From NCBI GenBank assembly GCA_963768085.1, contig CAVYGO010000002.1, forward strand, positions 124,001 to 188,000: DNA of 64,000 nt. The letters run 5' to 3'. The notes below the pieces were generated by a model. The model made no database searches and was not told where the DNA came from. It saw only the letters and a list, made by a program, of their open reading frames with translations. The position numbers and the translations under genes are program-made. This document shows, in pieces, positions 40,054 to 49,731 of this stretch (the first letter of the stretch is position 1; every line of letters starts with the position of its first letter). Source of the stretch: Pukyongia sp963768085 (lineage in GTDB: Bacteria > Bacteroidota > Bacteroidia > Flavobacteriales > Flavobacteriaceae).

Positions 40054-42539
40054 AATTTCATCGTAAGCCGGACATTGTAAACTCTCGGGGTAAGGAAGTT
40101 TGGAATGGCGTACTGTACTTTGGTGTAAATGTCGCGAACAAATGTGTTTGTAATTGAGTTTTGTACATCGAAAATGTTGAATATCTCAGCTCCCACAGAT
40201 AACTCCTTAAAGGGCTTTAACCAGCCGCTATTACGAAGTTTGTCACTGTCCACAATAACATAGGATACTCCCAGATCGACTCTTTTGTAATCGGGCAGAC
40301 GTGTTTGGAAGTCATAAGGATCTGCATAACTAGGGGATCCACCTGGAAGTCCGGTATTATACGTCAGGTTGAGATACCTTTTAAGATCCGGGATCACTTT
40401 CACATAATCCTGAAATAAAACTCCGAATTTCAGTCGTTGGTCCGTAGGTCTGAAAATATACCCACGGCTATCAATATTTTCTTCAGTTTTGAGATATCCG
40501 AAACTCACCCAGCTCTCTGTACCCGGCACAAATTCTCCTGTAAGTCGTAAATCGAGACCTAAGCATAGGCATCGGCATTGTTACGCGCTCTGTAGCGAAT
40601 TCTTACATTTTCTAAGGTGTATGGATTTACATCGGTAAGTTTTTTATAATAAACTTCCGAATTAAGCGTAAATGGCCTGTCCCATAAATCGAAACTATAA
40701 TCATTACCGAGAACAATATGAACAGATTGCTGTGCTTTAACGCCGGGACGAACAGTTCCGGTAGAATCTCTAAGCTCCCGGTAAAAAGGGGGTTGATGAT
40801 ATACACCACCGGACAATCTGAAAAGCATATCCATGTCCCAGTCTGGTTTCAGTGATACCTGTGCCCTTGGGCTAAATACTATTTGCGAAGTACTTTCTAT
40901 GCCTTCGCCATTAACAGTCCAGTTATGTGCTCTAACCCCTGCATTGAGCCATAATTCGTTAGTACCAAGTTCAGTTTTCTTACTCCACTGCACGTAACCT
41001 GAAATACGATTGATCTGTACATCATTTGTAGCGCGAATAGTTGTAAAAGGTACAATGGGAGAGGCAAATGGTTCATAAGGCTGATCATTAGCGAAATCGG
41101 GCAGGGGAGGACGAATGGAAAAACCTGCGGAGTCTATTATTTCATATTCCTGCACTCTGTCACGTATGTCTTCACGGGTATATTTTAGACCGTATTCGAT
41201 AACATCACATCCTTGTCTTCGTCCGGGCTTTTTAGTTTATAAATTCCTTTGTGCTCAAAATTTAATATAAGGGCATCCAGATCGTTCCTGGCATGCGTCA
41301 ACTGACAACCTATCCCTTCTGAAAATTCAACTTCTCCAAGATTTTCATCACCAATATCGGTATTCACCTCGCCAAGTCGGTATTGCGCCAGGATATCGAA
41401 GTATTCCTGCTCTGTGGTTTGGTATATGGAGCCTATAAACTTAGCAGTATACTGATCGGAAGCCACATAGGTCCCTTTTAAGGCCCCGAAATAGGTGTCG
41501 TATCGATCTTCCTCCTGACCTTCGTAGAAAACTAGTAAAGCGATAGGATCGGCTAAAGTACCGAAATTGGTCTGTCGCGTTAACGGTTCGTAATTGTACT
41601 CATTTATTGACACATTTCCCAGAAACCCGAGTTCAAATTTATTACTGAATTTATAGGTTAAATAGGTTTGAGCATCTGCAAATCTCGGTTTGAAATTAGT
41701 TTCGGTCTGCTTCGCATTTACAAATAATGTGTTATCCCTGTATCGAAGACCAACAATACCTCTCAATTTTCCGTTATTTGAAATTCCTTCAACAGATACA
41801 CTTGCACCCAGTAAGCTAAGATCGGCTGTAGCCCCAAAGGCAATTGGATGGCGGTATTGAATATCCAGAACCGATGATAATTTGTCACCGTATTTGGCCT
41901 GAAATCCACCGGCTGAAAAATCTACAGAACGAGTTAGATCACTGTTTACAAAACTCAAGCCTTCCTGTTGTCCACTTCTAATTAGGAAAGGACGATATAC
42001 TTCAATTTCGTTTACATACACCAGGTTTTCATCATAATTTCCACCCCGAACCGCGTATTGCGTACTTAATTCATCATTCCCTCCGACCATAGGAAGCGAT
42101 TTTAGGAGATTCTCTACACCTGCATTCGCTCCCGGTATTTTTCGAATCGTTTCAGGATCTAATGTTTGACACCAGTTTCGGTAACCGTTTTTCGTCTTTT
42201 CGTTCCAGTTATAATAACCTGGCCAATTTGTTCCACATCAATTTTCATGACGGGATTGAATTCATAATCCTGATTGGGTTTCAAATTGAAGGTCTGGGAA
42301 ACATTACAATGACTGATATGGGTAAAAGTGATCGTTATTTCCTGGTTGGCTGGTATTTCCAACAGGTAAAAACCATCAAAATCTGTGATAGTCCCGGTAC
42401 CATTATAGCTAACATTTACGTTATCAATGGGAATATTATTCTCATCCAAAATAACACCCTTTACGGTAGCATTTTGAGCAAAAATGGAGAAACCCGATCC
42501 AAGAAAAAGTAGAAGTAGAAGTAATTGTGAAGTTTTCAA
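40050..42539 (-). pseudogene. TonB-dependent receptor, interrupted by three frameshifts
   Basis: The pieces reconstruct a receptor of about 830 residues. It has a signal peptide (ending SIFAQ), a carboxypeptidase-like regulatory domain (residues 22-105, VKGVILDENNIPIDNVNVSY), a plug (VEQIGQVIITGT, then MVGGNDELSTQYAVRGGNYD) and a beta barrel ending PRVYNVRLTMKF. Frameshifts lie near 42165, 41180 and 40558. In each case the next piece continues the domain, for example GVK followed by TLDPETIRKIPGANAG. The family imports large substrates across the outer membrane using TonB energy; no SusD partner is adjacent. The substrate is unknown. Whether the breaks are real cannot be decided here. Confidence 0.85.
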
Positions 42540-42554
42540 AAGCAGAAGTTAGAG

Positions 42555-44235
42555 TTATTTTCTGAAAAATGTTGCCTCAAATGTAGCATTATTTCCTGCA
42601 TTATCTACAACATTCAATTTCAAATTGTTTTCAGTTTCAGCAATTATGTTATCGTCAAAATTATAGGTTAAAACGTCTTTTTTATAATTATATTCCATTA
42701 GGATATACTTTCCGTTAATGGTTGCTCTGTACGATCCAATACCGCTTAGATCGTCTTCAATCTTAACCTTCAGCGTCTTTTATTACTAATCCATTTACCT
42801 TCGGAAAAATTCACGGGACGAATCGAAGGTGGCGTGGTATCACTCACTAATGCGAACGAACCAAAGGTTCTTGTTTTAGCCGTTAACCTGGTTCCTTTTC
42901 TGTAGGTAGTATTGTAATAAGGTTCTCCTTTGTAATTCAGGCGACCCAGATATAATTTATCCAGATCTTGTTTTTTGTAATTGGACGCGTCTACCGTGAT
43001 TGAAATATTTTTATGAATTGGAATATTATCTTCATGAAACACCAGAGTATCCCCCTTCACATTTATATCAAGATATGTGTCTTCATATAGACTATTGGCT
43101 GGTATGTATATATTGAATTTACCCTTCGATATCGATGTTGCCTGATTTGCATAAATAAAATCTTCAGTCTTCTTAATTTCCCTGGTTTTCAGTATTTCCA
43201 ACTTTTTACCGTCAATAGGAACCGTGATCGCTACTTTATTTCCCTTGAAATCCAGGACTTCGATGGTATAAGTGGCAGTCAACCCGTCTTCGACCATAAT
43301 AAATCCATTGTCTTTTTCTTTAGTGATCATACTTAACGGATTATTTGATTCTCTGAATAATTTCTGAACACGACTCTTGTTGGTTCGCCAATAGTGGTAA
43401 TCAATAAACCGATTTAAATAACGTGTTTCCCCAAAAGAGAACTTTTCAAATAGGACATTAAAATTTTCTGTTCCATTAAAAGCGGTTTTTATTTTATAGA
43501 CTCCATTTTTATTGGAAGCACCATCCTGCTGGTCGTACGTTGAAATTCCAAATCCTAACTTTCCCAGGGCTGTAATACTTTCTGTTTTGTACGTACCGTC
43601 CTTTTGAAGCATTAATCGAAGTTTAACCGGGTTTTGAGATTGATTCACGTGGGCGTTGTCATCCAACGGATACGCGAACACTGAATTCACCAATGGTTTT
43701 TTAGTATCCGGAATATCAATTCCAAAAAGCATAGGATTCATGGGACGCGAGTTTCGATCTCTTATTTCAAAATGAAAATGGGGCCCACCGCTGCTTCCCG
43801 AGTTTCCCGTATACCCGATTAGATCTCCTTTGTTTACTTTTAATTTACTGCATCCGGAAATAGTTCGACTTCGTAAGATTCACGGTCGTATTGGGTTGTT
43901 TTAACAAATTCCTGAATATCCCCGGCGTATCGTTGTAGGTGAGCATATACGGTACTATAACCATTTGGATGGGCAATATAAAGTGCCTTTCCATACCCAT
44001 AGTGTGCTACTTTGATTCGGGTTACCTCACCATCGGCAGGTGCATAGATTGGTATTCCTTCTTTTTGCTGTGTCTTTATGTCGAGACCGCTATGAAAATG
44101 ATTGGAACGCAATTCACCAAAACTGCCGGAAAGAATGATCGGTATCTTCAGAGGATCCTGAAAATAGTCCTGTGGCAGGCTACTTTGAGCAAAAGTAATA
44201 CTACTTAAAATATATGTAAAAAACAGTAGCCTCAT
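42555..44235 (-). pseudogene. M23 family metallopeptidase, interrupted by two frameshifts
   Basis: The reconstructed protein (about 560 residues) has a signal peptide (MRLLFFTYILSSITFAQ). An M23 domain follows with HFHSGLDIKTQQKEG (zinc His and Asp), YSTVYAHLQRYAG and SGGPHFHFEIRD, then a long C-terminal beta-rich region. Frameshifts lie near 43850 (between VELFP and SKLKVNKGDLIGYTGNSG) and near 42775 (before LKVKIEDDLSGIG). The final frame runs to a stop at 42555. The enzyme would cleave peptidoglycan crosslinks in the periplasm. It ends 16 bp before the TonB-dependent receptor start on the same strand. The intact metal-binding motifs suggest the protein may in fact be functional. Confidence 0.83.
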
Positions 44236-44325
44236 GGCATTCAATGATTTAGTTCTTCTTAAGAAACGGGGGTGAACAGCATTGTTATCTTCGTCGATCA
44301 ATATTACAAAAAATATGTAAAAGAG

Positions 44326-44356
44326 TTGGCATATTACATATGGTTGGTTAACTTTG
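44326..44356 (+). promoter_or_regulatory. Promoter of the zapA operon
   Basis: TTGG at 44326 and TAACTTTG at 44349-44356 fit the -33/-7 layout with a 19-bp spacer, 28 bp upstream of the first start codon of the operon. Confidence 0.6.
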
Positions 44357-44383
44357 TGAGTAGAGTATTGAAATATTTTTTTA

Positions 44384-44674
44384 ATGAGCACGATTTCTGA
44401 AGTTGTTGATTCTCTGGAGAACAGAATAAGCAAACTGCTTCACAGGCATGAAAAGCTGAAAGAAGCAAAGGACCAACTGGAAAATAAAATTCAGGATCTG
44501 AAATCGCAACAGGATCAGTCTCACAATGATATTGAGGAATTGCGAGAAAAATGCAGCTCGTTGAAGTTAGCAAATTCGATGCTCGGCAGCGACCAACATA
44601 AACGAGAAACAAAACTCAAAATAAATGCTTTAGTTCGGGAAATTGACGATTGCATTTCTCAACTTTCCGAATAG
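44384..44674 (+). CDS. Small coiled-coil protein upstream of zapA (ZapB-like)
   Basis: A 96-residue protein that is almost entirely one coiled coil (VVDSLENRISKLLHRHEKL, then a heptad pattern to the C-terminus). It has the size and shape of ZapB-type division proteins and is co-transcribed with zapA, five bases downstream. Sequence similarity to ZapB itself is not evident, so a role with ZapA at the division ring is inferred from context. Confidence 0.75.
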   Translation: MSTISEVVDSLENRISKLLHRHEKLKEAKDQLENKIQDLKSQQDQSHNDIEELREKCSSLKLANSMLGSDQHKRETKLKINALVREIDDCISQLSE

Positions 44675-44679
44675 ACAAT

Positions 44680-44970
44680 ATGTCGAACCAGCTAAAAATA
44701 AAACTATCAATAGCAGACAGGGTGTACCCGTTAACCATTGACCCTTCACAGGAAGAAGGTTTGCGGAAAGCCGCTAAGAAGATAGAAGAGATGATAAAAA
44801 GGTTCGAAAAAAGTTATGCTGTACGGGACAAGCAGGATGTATTAGCCATGTGTGCGTTACAATTTGCAGCCCAGGTAGAGCAAAAAGAAATCGATAAGGA
44901 TATCGATACGCAACAAATAGAAGAGAAGTTAATTGCTTTAAATCAATTGTTGCACGAAAACTTATCGTAA
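44680..44970 (+). CDS. zapA: Cell division protein ZapA
   Basis: A 96-residue protein with the ZapA N-terminal domain (LKIKLSIADRVYPLTIDPSQ), a following helix (EEGLRKAAKKIEEMIKRF) and a C-terminal coiled coil. ZapA crosslinks FtsZ filaments. ATG at 44680 is preferred over an upstream alternative, because it starts at the conserved N-terminus five bases after the previous stop. The 6S-like RNA and rny follow. Confidence 0.88.
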   Translation: MSNQLKIKLSIADRVYPLTIDPSQEEGLRKAAKKIEEMIKRFEKSYAVRDKQDVLAMCALQFAAQVEQKEIDKDIDTQQIEEKLIALNQLLHENLS

Positions 44971-45000
44971 CGTTCTTTAAAATATAATAATAAGGTTACT

Positions 45001-45166
45001 GCCTACATTAGTATTATTTTTGGTAAACTCAACACGAATTCTTTAAAAAGGGTGAGTTGAAGTTGTAAAAGCGAGCCGTCTTTGAGCGGATACTTGACCA
45101 GCTTGTTAGCCCTAAACTTGTTTTTAAGGAGTTTATTCAAAATGACATTATTAGTGTAGGCTTTTT
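45001..45166 (+). ncRNA. Structured RNA in the zapA-rny spacer, candidate 6S RNA (6S-Flavo-like)
   Basis: GCCTACATTAGTA (45001-45013) pairs with TATTAGTGTAGGC (45149-45161) in a 13-bp closing stem with two G-T wobbles, directly followed by TTTTT. An internal helix is suggested by AACTCA near 45026 and TGAGTT near 45053. The 161-nt length, one long closing stem around a mostly open centre, and the position after zapA match 6S RNA in other bacteria. 6S binds RNA polymerase and mimics an open promoter. No protein frame covers the 294-bp spacer. The specific family assignment is inferred from shape and position. Confidence 0.6.
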
Positions 45167-45264
45167 ATTGCATGAAACTGAAATAAGGATCGGGTGGGAT
45201 TACAACACTGCGATATTCAGTTTTATAACCATTCTGTGTATCACAGAAATAATACAGATAAACA

Positions 45265-46830
45265 ATGGACAATATAGTAGCATACATTATTGCCGCCGTG
45301 ATAGGAATAGCAGTAGGATTTATAATTGCAAAGGTCTTTGAACGCAACAATGCGTCTCGAGTTACCAGGCAGGCCAGGAAGACCGCTGCCGCTATTTTGA
45401 AGGAGGCAAAGGTTGAATCGGAAGCGCTTAAAAAGGATAAAATATTACAGGCCAAAGAAAAATTCATCGAACTAAAGGCTGAACATGAAAAAGTAATACT
45501 GAACCGCGATAAGAAGATCGGTGATGTGGAGAAACGCATTCGGGATAAAGAATCACAGGTATCCAGTGAACTTGCAAAGACAAAAAAAATTAATTCCGAA
45601 GTTGACAGTAAACGAAAAGAATACGAGGACAGACTCAACTTCCTGCATAAAAAGCAGAGTGAAGTTGAGAAATTGCATCGAAGACAAATAGAACAACTGG
45701 AGGTCATATCCAGTCTTTCTGCAGACGATGCCAAGGCGCAACTTATTGAAAGTCTTAAAGAAGAGGCGAAAACCGATGCCATGGCTTATATTCAATCTTC
45801 TGTTGAAGAAGCTAAACTCACCGCACAACAGGAAGCCAAAAAAATTATCATTAACTCCATTCAGCGAATTGGAACTGAAGAGGCTATCGAAAACTGCGTT
45901 TCGGTATTCAACCTCGAAAGTGATGATGTGAAGGGTAGAATTATAGGACGGGAAGGTAGAAACATCCGTGCTATTGAATCAGTGACCGGCGTAGAGATTA
46001 TTGTAGACGATACTCCCGAAGCGATTATACTGTCCTGTTTCGATTCTGTTCGAAGAGAGGTTGCCCGATTATCATTGCACAAACTGGTTACGGACGGACG
46101 TATCCACCCGGCTCGAATTGAAGAGGTTGTTCGTAAAACTACCAAACAAATTGAAGAGGAGATCATCGAAGTTGGAAAACGAACTGTGATCGATCTTGGA
46201 ATTCATGGCTTACATCCGGAATTGATCAAATCGGTTGGTCGTATGAAATACCGTTCTTCCTACGGTCAGAACCTTTTACATCATTCCAGGGAAGTCGCTA
46301 AGCTTTGTGGCGTTATGGCATCTGAATTAGGTTTAAATCCAAAACTCGCAAAAAGAGCGGGATTATTACATGATATAGGAAAAGTACCTGAAGCCGAAAC
46401 CGAAGTTCCTCACGCTATTCTGGGAATGCAATGGGCTGAAAAATACGGTGAAAAACCTGATGTGTGCAACGCTATCGGTGCGCACCATGATGAAATTGAA
46501 ATGACCAACCTGTTATCTCCAATCGTCCAGGTATGTGATGCGATTAGCGGTGCACGCCCAGGAGCAAGGCGACAGGTATTGGATTCTTACATACAACGTC
46601 TTAAAGACCTTGAAGCAGTTGCCTTCGGGTTTACCGGTGTTAATAAAGCCTTTGCCATTCAGGCAGGACGTGAATTACGTGTGATGGTAGAAAGTGAGAA
46701 AGTGAGCGATGAGAAGGCGGCCCAGTTATCTTTTGAAATATCACAAAAGATACAAACCGACATGACCTACCCGGGTCAGGTAAAGGTTACTGTTATACGT
46801 GAAACACGGGCTGTTAACATTGCTAAATAA
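45265..46830 (+). CDS. rny: Ribonuclease Y
   Basis: A 521-residue endoribonuclease with an N-terminal membrane anchor (about residues 4-24), a long coiled coil (about 30-190), a KH domain (DDVKGRIIGREGRNIRAIES) and an HD domain with HHSREVAKLCG and LLHDIGKVPEAE (His369/Asp370). It starts mRNA decay at the membrane. It follows zapA and the 6S-like RNA and ends at a strong terminator. Confidence 0.96.
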   Translation: MDNIVAYIIAAVIGIAVGFIIAKVFERNNASRVTRQARKTAAAILKEAKVESEALKKDKILQAKEKFIELKAEHEKVILNRDKKIGDVEKRIRDKESQVSSELAKTKKINSEVDSKRKEYEDRLNFLHKKQSEVEKLHRRQIEQLEVISSLSADDAKAQLIESLKEEAKTDAMAYIQSSVEEAKLTAQQEAKKIIINSIQRIGTEEAIENCVSVFNLESDDVKGRIIGREGRNIRAIESVTGVEIIVDDTPEAIILSCFDSVRREVARLSLHKLVTDGRIHPARIEEVVRKTTKQIEEEIIEVGKRTVIDLGIHGLHPELIKSVGRMKYRSSYGQNLLHHSREVAKLCGVMASELGLNPKLAKRAGLLHDIGKVPEAETEVPHAILGMQWAEKYGEKPDVCNAIGAHHDEIEMTNLLSPIVQVCDAISGARPGARRQVLDSYIQRLKDLEAVAFGFTGVNKAFAIQAGRELRVMVESEKVSDEKAAQLSFEISQKIQTDMTYPGQVKVTVIRETRAVNIAK

Positions 46831-46859
46831 AAAAAGGCCTCCACTCGGAGGCCTTTTTT
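46831..46859. terminator. Bidirectional terminator between rny and the aldo/keto reductase gene
   Basis: AAAAAGGCCTCC and GGAGGCCTTTTTT form a long stem with an ACTC loop. A-tract and T-tract flank it, so it works for both convergent genes; the aldo/keto reductase stop lies at its edge. Confidence 0.88.
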
Positions 46860-47805
46860 ATTCATCGAATATATTGGAATATCCTTTTTCAGGAGCCTCG
46901 AAGAACTTTCCGTTAATAAAGCGATAGTGCTTGTCAAGCCCCGCAATAATATTCAGATCCTCAGCATCCAGTTGAATATCACCTGCGGCAAAATTAGCGG
47001 CAATATGGGCCGCGGAAGTGGATTTTGGGATCACAGAGCAATCCCTGTGCAGATGCCAGCAAATAAGCACCTGAGCCGCCGAGATATTGTGCTTACGGGC
47101 AATATCCAAAATTTCAGGGATGTCCATCAGATTAGGCTCATTCTCATTTTTCATACTGTGGTCCCTGTCTCCCGATCCAAGAGGTGAATATGCGGTAAGT
47201 ATGATTCCTTCGGAATTGCAATACTCCAATAAGTCATTTTGTTGCAGCAAGGGATGTAATTCCACCTGATTCACTTCAGGCCTTTGAATAGCCGTCATTT
47301 TTAATTCCTCCAGTTTTCTCACACTGAAATTCGACACGCCTATATGCCTGGCCAAACCTTTTCCTTTATTAACCTCCATCTGCCGCCAGGTTTCACTAAT
47401 AGGACAATCTTCGAGAGCTATGTAATCGGATGCACCTGCCGGAAAGAATACATCTTTTCTAAAGGCAACAGGCCAGTGAATGAGATATAGATCCAGATAT
47501 TCCAGCTGAAGTTTTTCAAGGCTTTCCTGCAATGCCGGCAGCACTTCATCTGCCTGATGTGCGTTGTTCCAAAGTTTAGAAGTAATAAATATTTCATCTC
47601 TTGAGATCACCCCATCCGAAAATAGTTCTGAAAGCGCTTCACCGATCTCCGTTTCATTCTGATACACAGCAGCGGTATCTATATGCCGCATTCCTGCCAT
47701 AACAGCCTCTTTTACTGCATATTTTACGGTGTCACCCATAGCTTTCCATGTTCCTAAACCAACCGCGTGCATAGGGTCACCATTGGTATATGTAAGTATC
47801 TTCAT
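46858..47805 (-). CDS. Aldo/keto reductase
   Basis: A 315-residue NADPH-dependent oxidoreductase with the AKR catalytic tetrad Asp43, Tyr48, Lys77 and His110 (HIDTAAVYQNE, FITSKLWN, YLIHWPVAF). Cofactor-binding segments VNQVELHPLLQQ and SVIPKSTSA are also present. The physiological substrate is not evident. It stands alone between rny and xerD. Confidence 0.92.
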   Translation of the reverse strand: MKILTYTNGDPMHAVGLGTWKAMGDTVKYAVKEAVMAGMRHIDTAAVYQNETEIGEALSELFSDGVISRDEIFITSKLWNNAHQADEVLPALQESLEKLQLEYLDLYLIHWPVAFRKDVFFPAGASDYIALEDCPISETWRQMEVNKGKGLARHIGVSNFSVRKLEELKMTAIQRPEVNQVELHPLLQQNDLLEYCNSEGIILTAYSPLGSGDRDHSMKNENEPNLMDIPEILDIARKHNISAAQVLICWHLHRDCSVIPKSTSAAHIAANFAAGDIQLDAEDLNIIAGLDKHYRFINGKFFEAPEKGYSNIFDE

Positions 47806-47889
47806 AATGTTTAATTAGATTTTATTTGAATTTACGAATTCGTACCTAGAACCGGAAGCATACTGGCCGATTTATCTATTTCTTACCCC

Positions 47890-48792
47890 TTAGTCACTTT
47901 TTCTGGGATGATAACGATTTATAACTTCCGTAAGATGGCTCTTATCTATATGGGTATACACCTCGGTGGTTGTAATACTTTCATGCCCCAACATCTGCTG
48001 AATAGCCCTGAGATCGGCACCATTTTCCAAAAGGTGAGTGGCAAATGAATGGCGGAAGGTGTGCGGACTGATATTTTTACGAATTCCTGCTTTTTCAGTA
48101 AGTCGCTTCACGATCGTGAAGATCATGGCACGTGATAGTGATTTCCCACGACGATTCAGAAATAGAGTATCTGCCGCTTCGGGCTGGATCGTTTCATGCA
48201 CTCTTATTTCTGTGCGATATAGTTCAATAAATCGGATCGTATGCGCTCCGATAGGAATAAATCGTTGTTTATCGCCTTTACCCGTAACTTTAATAAAGCC
48301 TTCAGCGAAAAAAAGATCCGAAATTTTCAGATTTATTAATTCGGAAACACGGAGTCCGCAACCATAGAGTGTTTCAATGATAGCCCTGTTACGTTCACCC
48401 TGAGGTTTTCCAAGATCGATCTCAGCGATCAACTGGTCGATTTCGGTCATAGAAAGTGTGTCAGGTAATTTTCGGCCGATCTTCGGGCTTTCAATGAGTT
48501 CCATTGGGTTGTCGTTGCGATAATCTTCAAAAACCAGGTAATTAAAAAACCCTCGTAATCCGGAGATAATGCGGCTCTGAGATCTCGCATTCACAATTTT
48601 TGCGATATGATAGACAAATTGTTGAATGGTATCTTCGGAAATAGTTGCGGGAGATTCGATTATATCATTTTCCAGGAGCCAGTCTTCCAGTTTTTTAATG
48701 TCAAGTAAATAATTCGAAATAGAATTCTCGGATAACCCGCGTTCCAACCGCAGGTAGTTCATATAGTCTGAGCGCAGATTCGGCCATTTCAT
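47890..48792 (-). CDS. xerD: Tyrosine recombinase XerD
   Basis: A 300-residue recombinase with an N-terminal SAM-like core-binding domain (LRLERGLSENSISNYLLDI) and the catalytic residues Arg148, Lys172, His244, Arg247, His270 and Tyr279 (YGCGLRVSEL, TPHTFRHSF-type motif as SPHTFRHSFATHLL, LGHESITTTEVYTH). XerCD resolves chromosome dimers at dif. Length and motifs fit XerD rather than a mobile-element integrase, and no att-like repeats are seen. Confidence 0.93.
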   Translation of the reverse strand: MKWPNLRSDYMNYLRLERGLSENSISNYLLDIKKLEDWLLENDIIESPATISEDTIQQFVYHIAKIVNARSQSRIISGLRGFFNYLVFEDYRNDNPMELIESPKIGRKLPDTLSMTEIDQLIAEIDLGKPQGERNRAIIETLYGCGLRVSELINLKISDLFFAEGFIKVTGKGDKQRFIPIGAHTIRFIELYRTEIRVHETIQPEAADTLFLNRRGKSLSRAMIFTIVKRLTEKAGIRKNISPHTFRHSFATHLLENGADLRAIQQMLGHESITTTEVYTHIDKSHLTEVINRYHPRKSD

Positions 48793-48822
48793 ACTCTTCC
48801 GGATAATGTCCTCAATTTACTA

Positions 48823-48852
48823 TTTGTTTTAAGAATAATGTACATATTTTTG
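48823..48852 (+). promoter_or_regulatory. Promoter of the first outer-membrane barrel gene
   Basis: TTTG at 48823-48826 and TATTTTTG at 48845-48852 match the Bacteroidota -33/-7 boxes with an 18-bp spacer, 36 bp upstream of the start codon. Confidence 0.7.
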
Positions 48853-48887
48853 CGTTACTTAAAACAACAAATTAAAATATAACTAGC

Positions 48888-49427
48888 ATGAAAAAATTCA
48901 TTTTATTGTTTGTAACATTTGGTCTGTTTGCTGTTGAGGCACAGGCACAGGGAATTGATTTAGGAGTAAAGGCCGGAGTCAACTTTGCAAATATTACAGA
49001 TGCCTCCGGATTATCAAATCGTACCGGATTTGTTATTGGTGCTTTCGTTGGCGGAAAGTTAGGAGACAAGATAGGAATCCAGGGCGATCTGTTGTATTCG
49101 CAGCAGGGTGCTAAGGCCGATCCCGAAAAGATCGATTTGAATTATGTAAATGTACCCATAGTGATAAAGTACTTCTTAACGGAATCACTTAATCTGCAGG
49201 CAGGGCCTCAGTTTGGATTTGTTGTGGATGATAATATTAAACAAGTATTTAACAATATCGCCACAGCAGAATCTTTTGATCTCACAGGGGTTGTGGGATT
49301 AGGCTATGATCTGCCTATGGGCATACGACTCGAAGGAAGATATAATTTTGGTCTTACGGATGTTGTAAAAAATGAAAGTGGTAAAAATACGGTAGTAACC
49401 CTATCGGTTGGTTACTCCTTCCTGTAA
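48888..49427 (+). CDS. Outer-membrane beta-barrel protein (PorT-like), paralogue 1
   Basis: A 179-residue protein with a signal peptide (ending EAQAQ) and an eight-stranded-type barrel: GVKAGVNFANITD, then QGDLLYSQQGAK, NYVNVPIVIKYFL, LQAGPQFGFVVD and a C-terminal aromatic end (GYSFL). The same blocks recur in the next two genes, so they are tandem paralogues. The family is annotated as porin or PorT; the role is unknown. It has its own promoter and terminator. Confidence 0.88.
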   Translation: MKKFILLFVTFGLFAVEAQAQGIDLGVKAGVNFANITDASGLSNRTGFVIGAFVGGKLGDKIGIQGDLLYSQQGAKADPEKIDLNYVNVPIVIKYFLTESLNLQAGPQFGFVVDDNIKQVFNNIATAESFDLTGVVGLGYDLPMGIRLEGRYNFGLTDVVKNESGKNTVVTLSVGYSFL

Positions 49428-49447
49428 CATTAAATAAACATAAAATA

Positions 49448-49475
49448 AAGGCGACTTTAACAGTCGCCTTTTTTT
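49448..49475 (+). terminator. Terminator of OMP paralogue 1
   Basis: AAGGCGACT pairs perfectly with AGTCGCCTT across TTAAC, followed by TTTTT. Confidence 0.9.
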
Positions 49476-49664
49476 ATCACCGAAAAGGTAACTTCTGAAA
49501 CCGGTTAATAAGGTTATTCTTGCATGCCAACGATTTTTTAACAACTTACGATATCAGTACTTAAATTGAGCTATTCCAGTAATAATTACAGTATTATTAT
49601 CAAATAATAGAAGTATTTTTTACGTTTATGTATTATTGCAGAAAACTTCGAAATCTTATCGAAA

Positions 49665-49678
49665 ATGATAATTATCAT
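49665..49678. promoter_or_regulatory. Perfect palindrome, candidate operator (Fur-box-like)
   Basis: ATGATAATTATCAT is a perfect 14-bp palindrome placed 22 bp upstream of the -7 element of OMP paralogue 2, over the expected -33 region. It resembles half of the GATAATGATTATC-type Fur box. Its position would allow a repressor to block RNA polymerase. The regulator is not known. The rest of the 250-bp spacer (49476-49731) shows no gene. Confidence 0.5.
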
Positions 49679-49699
49679 ATCTGTATGGTATTAATTTGG

Positions 49700-49707
49700 T
49701 AGATTTG
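49700..49707 (+). promoter_or_regulatory. -7 promoter element of OMP paralogue 2
   Basis: TAGATTTG matches TAnnTTTG, 25-32 bp upstream of the ATG at 49732. It covers an in-frame TTG, which rules against the longer N-terminus. Confidence 0.6.
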
Positions 49708-49731
49708 CCACTTAACTTAACAACTTTAATC

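Noticed and set aside
47890..48792. XerD as the integrase of a genomic island, with the OMP genes as cargo
   Set aside because: Motifs and length fit housekeeping XerD, no direct repeats or tRNA attachment site were seen, and the neighbours aroQ and rny are core genes.
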